NCBI GenBank assembly: GCA_041689775.1
Contig: JBDNFP010000081.1
Location: 1-12,707, forward strand
Reading direction: 5' to 3'
Source of the DNA: JBDNFP01 sp041689775
Lineage (GTDB): Bacteria; Bacteroidota; Bacteroidia; Cytophagales; Spirosomataceae
Length of the DNA stretch: 12,707 nucleotides
Shown one piece after another: positions 7,924-12,707 of the stretch. Positions within the stretch are counted from its first letter, which is position 1; each line of letters begins with the position of its first letter. A program made the translations under genes and the position numbers. Under the pieces are notes generated by a model, which worked only from the letters and a program-made list of their open reading frames with translations, was not told the DNA's origin and did no database searches.

Positions 7924-7945
7924 GTAAGTAGGTTATTAGGTCAAT

Positions 7946-8035
7946 GTCAGGTTGAGCGGACAGGGCCGCCTGGCGGTCGAAGCCCGCACACCAGAGGGCT
8001 TCGACCGTAGCGACGGCCGCTCCTCTCAGCTTGAC
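7946..8035. repeat. Long imperfect inverted repeat with a perfect 11-bp hairpin core, between permease gene and downstream genes
   Basis: The core at 7975-8006 is ggtcgaagccc, a 10-base loop, gggcttcgacc, a perfect 11-bp stem. The symmetry extends outward imperfectly: gtcaggttgagcgg on the left faces ccgctcctctcagcttgac on the right. In all about 90 bases form one large stem-loop of high GC content inside an otherwise AT-rich gap. It lies just after the permease stop (8066, minus strand) and before the secreted-protein gene. It can act as a partial terminator or mRNA-stabilising structure setting the ratio of permease to downstream transcripts. There is no clean T-run after the stem on either strand, so a classical intrinsic terminator is not supported. 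Its appearance is that of a dispersed intergenic palindrome. Confidence 0.65.
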
Positions 8036-8065
8036 AGGTTCACTAAAACTGACATACTTCTATTT

Positions 8066-9826
8066 TTAAATCTCTGAAACTATTTTCTTTCTATTAATAA
8101 TTCGAATAGCCGATACAAAGGCTACCAGCACAGCCACCAACACCGTCAAATACACATAGCCCACGGTAAAATCAGGGACAACCTGAGTCGCGTTAGCGAC
8201 GATCATCTGGTAGCTTGGAATAATCCAGCTGAATACGTAGGCTTGGGCCAAAGAGATGAAACAGACGAAAATGAGCATATAAAAGCTATGCTTCACCGTA
8301 AACCGGAACAGTTCCGACTCTTTCCCTACCAGATTACCCGCGGCGGCGGCTACTGCAATAGACTGCGGCGAAATCATCTTACCAATCACTCCCCCCGATA
8401 CATTGGCCGAAACGGTGACTACGGGGTCAATACCAAGGGAAGTAGCGGTAGAAGCCTGTAATTTGCCGAATAATGCATTGGCCGAGGTATCAGAACCCGT
8501 GATGAATACTCCCAGCCAACCCAGCATGGGCGCAAAGAAGGGGAACAGAACGCCCGTATTGGCCAGGGCCTCGGCCATGGTAAGGCTAATACCCGAATCG
8601 TTGACGATATAGGCAAACCCCAATACGGCGGCGATGGTAATAATCGGAAAAGTGAGCTGTCGGATAGTCTGAATGAATACCTTACCCGCCTCGCGATAGC
8701 TGAGCCCAACCAAGGGAACGGAGATAAGGGCCGAAAGTAAAATGGCCGTGCCAGTAGCCGATAAATAATTGAATTTGAACAGGTGGGGTAATGCGTTGCC
8801 GCTGGTATCAATGATCACATTATGAAGTCCGGGAAACGCAAATTGCACCTGCCCAACGGCATTGAATACATCTTTGATTGGTTTCAAACCCCAGGCAATA
8901 ATGACGATGGTTAATAAAATAAACGGCGACAAAGCCCGGATAATCTGCCCAGGTGTATAGTATATATCAGTAGAAAGTGTCGGGGCGGGCTCGTTTTCGA
9001 AACGCCAGATGCTCTTGGGCTTCCAAAATCTGAATAATACTACCAAACTCACGATAGATCCTAAACCGGCTATAACATCAGGCAGCGCCGGCCCGAGAGT
9101 ATTAGAAGAAAACCATTGCAAAAAGGCAAAGGAAACCCCGGCCACAATGATCGCTGGTAAAACCTCCTTTGCTTTTCTGAACCCGGCTATAATCACAACC
9201 AGATAAAAGGGGAGTAGTACCGAAAGGATTGGAAGGGTGCGCCCCACCATTTGCGAAATGGCCATTTCCGGAATGGACGTCACTTGGGAGGCTACCACAA
9301 TGGGTATACCTACGGACCCAAAGGCAACCGGAGCGGTATTGGCAATCAGGCAAATGCCGGCGGCATACAACGGATTAAAACCCAAACCTACCAACATGGC
9401 AGCCGTTATGGCAACGGGTGCCCCAAAGCCAGCCATTCCTTCCAGAAAAGAACCAAATGCAAAGGCGATTAACAATGCCTGAAGTCTTCGGTCGGAGGTA
9501 ATAGAGGCCATGTAGTGCTTTATGATCTCAAATTGACCGCTTTTTACGGTGATATTAAATAGAAAGACAGCGGTGATGATAATCCAGCAGATTGGAAATA
9601 CCCCGTACAATGCCCCATTTGCGGTGGAAAGTAAGGCTAATTTCACCGGCATGCCGTAGGCCGTAATCGCAATGAGTATAGCCAGAATAGTAGCAAGTAA
9701 ACTCGCCTGATACCCCTTCATTTTCTGAATGATCAAGGCCCAGAAGATAAATAGAATCGGGACGACCGCCAGCAAAGCTGAAAGGACAATGTTGTTGAAG
9801 GGATCAATTGCCTGTTGCCAATTCAT
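8066..9826 (-). CDS. lctP: L-lactate permease family transporter (LctP/LldP/GlcA)
   Basis: 586 residues, somewhat above the usual 530-560, with a dozen or more hydrophobic segments from about residue 15 to the C-terminus: an integral inner-membrane carrier. Family signatures are FLEGMAGFGAPVAI at 127-140, ANTAPVAFGSVGIP at 162-175, ITGSDTSANALFGKLQ near 440-456, and KMISPQSIAVAAAAGN near 480-497. Members take up L-lactate, D-lactate or glycolate with protons. The position upstream of lutABC on the same strand supports lactate as the main substrate. The nearby malate synthase gene leaves glycolate open, since GlcA of the E. coli glc operon belongs to this family. The start is ATG at 9826 (MNWQQAIDPF). 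The gene is complete and appears to be the first of the locus. A 280-base gap upstream holds a palindrome that may be an operator. Confidence 0.93.
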   Translation of the reverse strand: MNWQQAIDPFNNIVLSALLAVVPILFIFWALIIQKMKGYQASLLATILAILIAITAYGMPVKLALLSTANGALYGVFPICWIIITAVFLFNITVKSGQFEIIKHYMASITSDRRLQALLIAFAFGSFLEGMAGFGAPVAITAAMLVGLGFNPLYAAGICLIANTAPVAFGSVGIPIVVASQVTSIPEMAISQMVGRTLPILSVLLPFYLVVIIAGFRKAKEVLPAIIVAGVSFAFLQWFSSNTLGPALPDVIAGLGSIVSLVVLFRFWKPKSIWRFENEPAPTLSTDIYYTPGQIIRALSPFILLTIVIIAWGLKPIKDVFNAVGQVQFAFPGLHNVIIDTSGNALPHLFKFNYLSATGTAILLSALISVPLVGLSYREAGKVFIQTIRQLTFPIITIAAVLGFAYIVNDSGISLTMAEALANTGVLFPFFAPMLGWLGVFITGSDTSANALFGKLQASTATSLGIDPVVTVSANVSGGVIGKMISPQSIAVAAAAGNLVGKESELFRFTVKHSFYMLIFVCFISLAQAYVFSWIIPSYQMIVANATQVVPDFTVGYVYLTVLVAVLVAFVSAIRIINRKKIVSEI

Positions 9827-10052
9827 AAAGTTGTCTCTTCGGGTTTAAGTTTTTTAGGATTTAGGTGTCAGCTTACAAGCAGGTTAACTTTCTGTTTTGC
9901 ACAACATGCTTAACTTCCTGAAATTCAGGTCTGCTGAATTGAATCATTCCAAAAACACCATTTTTTATTAGGAAAAGAATACCCTCGCCAGGATTTACCT
10001 ATTTTTTTTATTCCTGATGGTTTGGAGTTGAAAATTGTAATCCTTTTGTTTT
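9827..10052 (-). promoter_or_regulatory. AT-rich upstream region of the permease gene with overlapping palindromes (possible operator)
   Basis: This gap holds no gene. About 90-115 bases before the permease start are two overlapping palindromes. One is cctgaaattcagg at 9917-9929, perfect and odd-length. The other is attcag-gtctg-ctgaat at 9923-9939, with a perfect 6-bp arm. They do not match the GntR/FadR-type operator known for lactate regulators (TNGTNNNACNA pattern). No convincing Bacteroidota promoter (TTTG, about 19 bases, TAnnTTTG) could be placed on the minus strand. A regulatory role is inferred only from position and symmetry. Confidence 0.35.
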
Positions 10053-10073
10053 TTAAGGATGTAGTGTAGAAAT

Positions 10074-10081
10074 TATCTTTG
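10074..10081 (+). promoter_or_regulatory. Possible -7 promoter box (TAnnTTTG) of the transposase gene
   Basis: The bases tatctttg fit the Bacteroidota -7 consensus TAnnTTTG exactly and lie 33 bases before the GTG at 10107 and 72 before the ATG at 10146. The upstream -33 box is weak: a T-run ends 19 bases before it, while a true TTTG at 10045-10048 is 25 bases away. An 8-base match in AT-rich DNA can arise by chance. Confidence 0.3.
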
Positions 10082-10106
10082 ATTTATCGAAAGAAGGAAT
10101 GGGAGG

Positions 10107-11241
10107 GTGAAATTTGTGTTTCTGACGCAAAAACTTCTTCCTCCCATGAGCCAAAGCCTCTACAAAAAAATTGGGAAATTTTTACTTGGTGTCTCTCCTA
10201 CTCGGCTTGGCGATAATTCACTAAGGCGGCGGCAACAAATAGTGAGCCTGATCTACGGTTGTATTCAAAGCAAGAGTTGTAGCGTAAAAAGTATCTGTCA
10301 TACCTGTGAGAAGCGTTCTACTGAAAAAGTCAACCGCCTTTTGCAAAACAAAAAACGATGTTTAAAACAGAAATGGGTAGACTGTGATACCTTTTTTTGC
10401 TTTGGCGAAATACTTTCTTAGCCAGTTTTGCCAAACAGGTGAATTAATATTTATCATAGATGGCTCACAGATAGGCGTATCCCACACGGCTCTGATCGTA
10501 TCGGTTCTATGGAAAAGTAAGCCGATTCCTTTGCTTTGGGTGGTCAAAAAGGGTCTAAAAGGGTATTTTTCTGAGCAGATGCACGTTGACGTTTTACGTG
10601 TGTTGACTGAATCTTGCCCGCAAAGGTGCCGGGTTATTCTCTTGGGTGACTGGGAATTCGATGGTTTGAATGTACGGAATGTATGTCAATAGAATTCATG
10701 GGAGTTTGTCCTTCGTATCTCTTCCGACCGCTTGATTGATTGATTGTGATGGCGAGATAGCAAAGATAAGTTCACTGAAAGCTATTGAATGGCATCAGCA
10801 CGTTTTCGTAGAAAGTGCCGTGGAGGGAATCAAGGCCGGTTGGTGGCATGATAAAAAATACGAAAAGCCGATTTACCTATTGACAAATGTAGAGGTCGGG
10901 TGAATGGCATGTCTGTATTACAAGAAACGTTTTCAAATTGAATGTATTGGAGCCCCCGTGCGGTTTAAACAAATGAAACCCAAAGGGTTCAACATCCGCA
11001 AAAACCAACTAAAAAGATGCTCAGAGGATAAGTAATTTGTTAATGGCAGATACGGCAGCCTATATTTTTGTCACAGAGCTAGGCGTTTTTCTGAAAAAAA
11101 CAGCCCAAAGAACTCGAACACCTTATCCGAAAAGATAAAATAGCCACAACGGCATTCACAATCATCGCTTGGGCATGTTTAAAACGGGACTTGGGGTTGG
11201 CAAAACCTTTTTCTCCCAAATGGCAAAGAATTTTGAGCTAA
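10107..11241 (+). pseudogene. IS4-type DDE transposase, broken by several lesions
   Basis: The protein is recoverable only by joining frames. Frame A (10107, or more likely ATG 10146, MSQSLYKKIGKFL) runs to about 10391. Frame B (10384-10735) has the first catalytic Asp in FIIDGSQIG and the second in LLGDWEFDG. Frame C (10742-11033) has DGEIAKI and the IS4 signature Y-x2-R-x3-E as YKKRFQIE, then FKQMKPKGFNIRK. Two further frames end in AWACLKRDLGLAKPF and a TAA at 11239-11241. Lesions, in order: a T7 run at 10392-10398 with one T too many; TAG at 10690-10692 after a Gln; an extra TGAT in the TTGA run at 10732-10747; TGA at 10901-10903; about 15 extra bases after the catalytic Glu; a frame change near 11031; and another at an A7 run, 11094-11100. 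It cannot make an active transposase. Reconstructed, it would be about 360-370 residues. Confidence 0.85.
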
Positions 11242-11270
11242 TTCTTGATCAAAATTTGTGTACTCCTTAG

Positions 11271-11427
11271 AATTTAGTGTTACATACTACTCAAAAGACA
11301 AGTAATACAAAAAGAACATATTACTGAATATCAATATGTTCGCCATTTTCAAATGTGAATAGCCTCCATTCTGGCGATATTGAGGAATCGGACGCTATTT
11401 AAAAAATCATCAGGCTCTATTTTGATA
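11271..11427. other. AT-rich gap between two transposase relics, with a small hairpin
   Basis: No gene can be supported here. An 8-bp perfect stem, gaacatat with atatgttc, spans 11314-11341 with a 12-base loop. It sits between the 3' ends of two convergent transposase relics, where the outer end of one or both elements should be. It could be a shared bidirectional transcription stop or part of a degraded terminal repeat. No T-run makes it a convincing terminator. Confidence 0.4.
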
Positions 11428-12707
11428 TTATTTAAAAGTAAGTGCTAACACAGAATTAGTTTGTTCTATTAATTTGGCTAAATTAGTATCTAACATTCTA
11501 TATATCAAATACTTAAAAAAGATAATAGCTACAAAATAATAGCTATCAGCTACTTATTTCAGCATACTTTTGAGTTCGAAATACTGTTTTCAAATCTATT
11601 ATTCCCCTACTTGGCAGTTGAGCTTTACTTTGTATTTTTCTAAGATAAACTTGCTAACAACATTCATTGTGAATGCACTATTTACCGCATTTGTCACTTG
11701 GACTTTCTTGTAATTTTTTAAATCGGACAGACCATAAAATTGTTTGGCATCTCTAAAGTCAAATCCTATCGCAGCGGCGAACCGCTTAAAACCTAAGCGA
11801 ATAATAGTTGATCAGTAGTAGGGCATCCAAAGTCAAGTCATTAGTAAAGAGAATGTTACGACTTACTCTTTCTGATGTGTATGAATCATTACCACAACAT
11901 TCAATTTAAGGCCCGACATTTTTGGCGTGAAGGCTTCAAACTGATAAATTTTAGTTGAACCATTTGAGTTTTTGTCTTCCAGTGTTGAAACAAAAAACTT
12001 TTCAGTAATATCCGTAAACCTCACCCTATCGCCCAATGTCCTTGGTCGTCCAGCCCCTGCATACTGCCCCTCAAAAGGCAATAGCAAGTGAGTGTTTTTT
12101 TGAGTTTGGACACACTATTCAGCCGGTATTCAGCCGCTAAAAGCACGTAATCGTGGTGGCCGTAGAATCCGTCGAGTACCAGGTGAAAACAACTCAATTC
12201 GGGCAAAAATATTTTTAACTTGCTCTGATCCAGCGATAAAAGTGATTTCAAGACTTGATAAAACGTGCCGCCAGGTTCGCTTTTCGCTTTGTTTTTTGAA
12301 CCCTTTGGCCTGCCCCTCCCCGCTTTTTTATGCTGACTTATTGTTTCCGACTTAGCGTTACTATTACTGTCTAAATTGTTTACGATCAGTTATTGGCATC
12401 CTAAAACACAGGACTTTTTCTTTTCGATATCTATAATGGAAACGGCTAAAAAACTAACAGATTTAATAACCGGCTTTGCCAAGGATAAGTAAAATCTCCT
12501 AAGTCCGTGCGTACGCTTTCCCGCTTTGGGCCTAACGGTTTCATCTGCCGCCAAAAGATACCTTTGTCTTTTCTTGTGTACAAAGTGTTTGAACAAAAAT
12601 AGGTTTATCATCAGCCAATCGACGTGTTTTAAAGCATAAAAACGTTGTACTGTCCGATAACTCAAAGAGCTGTATCGTGCAACTGAACGGGTTGTCACAG
12701 AATTAGA
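11428..12707 (-). pseudogene. DDE (IS4-superfamily) transposase, broken; 5' end beyond the window
   Basis: The gene is open at the window edge. From 12707 leftward the first frame carries YLLAADETV (first catalytic Asp) and LSLAKPVIKSVSFLAVSIID. A TAA at 12390-12392 follows CVLGCQ, and the same frame continues to GRGRPKGSKNKAK and FHLVLDGFYGHHD (second Asp). A frame change at a T7 run (12095-12101) leads to LLLPFEGQYAGAGRPRTLGD and LKLNVVVMIHT, with TAA at 11863-11865. Next come SRNILFTNDLTLDALLLINY and YSLRF. The expected QIE with the catalytic Glu is replaced by 25 unrelated bases that include the palindrome agcggcgaaccgct (11773-11786). Coding resumes as GFDFRDAKQFYGLSDL down to a stop at 11599-11601. 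Further homologous pieces (IIDLKTVFRTQKYAEI, then KYLIYRMLDTNLAKLIEQT) reach TAA at 11428. The last break is beside a direct repeat of tagctattat. Loss of the Glu alone would inactivate it. Confidence 0.85.

Larger units (their letters stand above)
10053..11270 (+). mobile_element. Degenerate IS4-type insertion sequence
   Basis: The element is defined by the broken transposase at 10107-11241 and by possible imperfect ends. Left, ttaaggatgtagtgtagaaatt starts at 10053. Right, read inward from 11270 on the minus strand, is ctaaggagtacacaaatt. They share TAAGGA, GTA and AAATT in order, with gaps. The resulting length of about 1.2 kb suits an IS4-type element. No target-site duplication is visible outside these ends, so the boundaries are tentative. 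The element is more AT-rich than the metabolic genes to its left, which suits acquired DNA. Confidence 0.5.

Noticed and set aside
7975..8006. Classical intrinsic terminator after the permease gene
   Set aside because: The stem is strong but no run of T follows it on either strand, so it is listed as a repeat or RNA structure instead.
10384..10421. Programmed frameshift at the T7 run of the transposase
   Set aside because: Some insertion sequences use slippery runs, but the additional stops and frame changes downstream mean that no functional protein could result, so decay is simpler.
10362..10547. Minus-strand frame of 61 codons over the plus-strand transposase relic
   Set aside because: It is antisense to a segment that clearly encodes the first catalytic Asp region of the transposase.
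1..12707. CRISPR array, tRNA or rRNA gene, defence or phage module
   Set aside because: I looked for regularly spaced repeats, tRNA-like cloverleaf sequence and relevant protein motifs on both strands and saw none. The repeats present are intergenic palindromes or single direct repeats.

Overview
The window looks like the chromosome of a Bacteroidota bacterium, most likely of the order Cytophagales. This rests on protein family content: a cytochrome c-fused sorbosone/glucose dehydrogenase lipoprotein, a SusD C-terminal remnant, LutABC, and transposases of types common in that phylum. Clear Shine-Dalgarno sites are also absent. The species cannot be named from the sequence. Positions 1 to about 9830 are gene-dense and every convincing gene there is on the minus strand. 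Positions from about 9830 to the end are visibly more AT-rich and hold only the debris of two insertion sequences.

The core is a lactate (or glycolate) utilisation locus, read right to left. It begins with an LctP/GlcA-type permease (8066-9826). A 200-base gap with a strong inverted repeat follows, then a small secreted protein of unknown function with two similar halves (7023-7853), lutA (6239-6976), lutB (4854-6242) and lutC (4265-4849). lutA and lutB overlap by ATGA, and lutB and lutC are 4 bases apart, so these three are certainly co-transcribed. A 196-base gap with palindromic repeats separates lutC from a divergent, long malate synthase-family gene (2185-4068). Established roles: the permease imports a 2-hydroxy acid and LutABC oxidises L-lactate to pyruvate on the cytoplasmic side. 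By inference, malate synthase would condense acetyl-CoA with glyoxylate. A permease plus malate synthase also recalls the E. coli glc operon, so glycolate is a possible second substrate.

Left of this core lies a 96-residue relic of the C-terminus of a SusD-like outer-membrane glycan-binding lipoprotein (1861-2151). Beyond it is an intact lipoprotein that joins a cytochrome c domain to a PQQ-type sorbosone/glucose dehydrogenase beta-propeller (5-1771). The relic suggests that a carbohydrate-uptake locus was rearranged here.

On the right, a plus-strand IS4-type transposase (10107-11241) and a minus-strand DDE transposase of another subgroup (11428 to beyond the window end) lie tail to tail. 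Both are broken by nonsense codons, homopolymer slips, small duplications and insertions beside the catalytic Tyr-Arg-Glu motif. No RNA gene, CRISPR array or defence system was found. The most unusual observation is a second copy of the first codons of lutA, placed upstream of the small secreted-protein gene; it implies that this gene was inserted into, or duplicated within, the lut operon.
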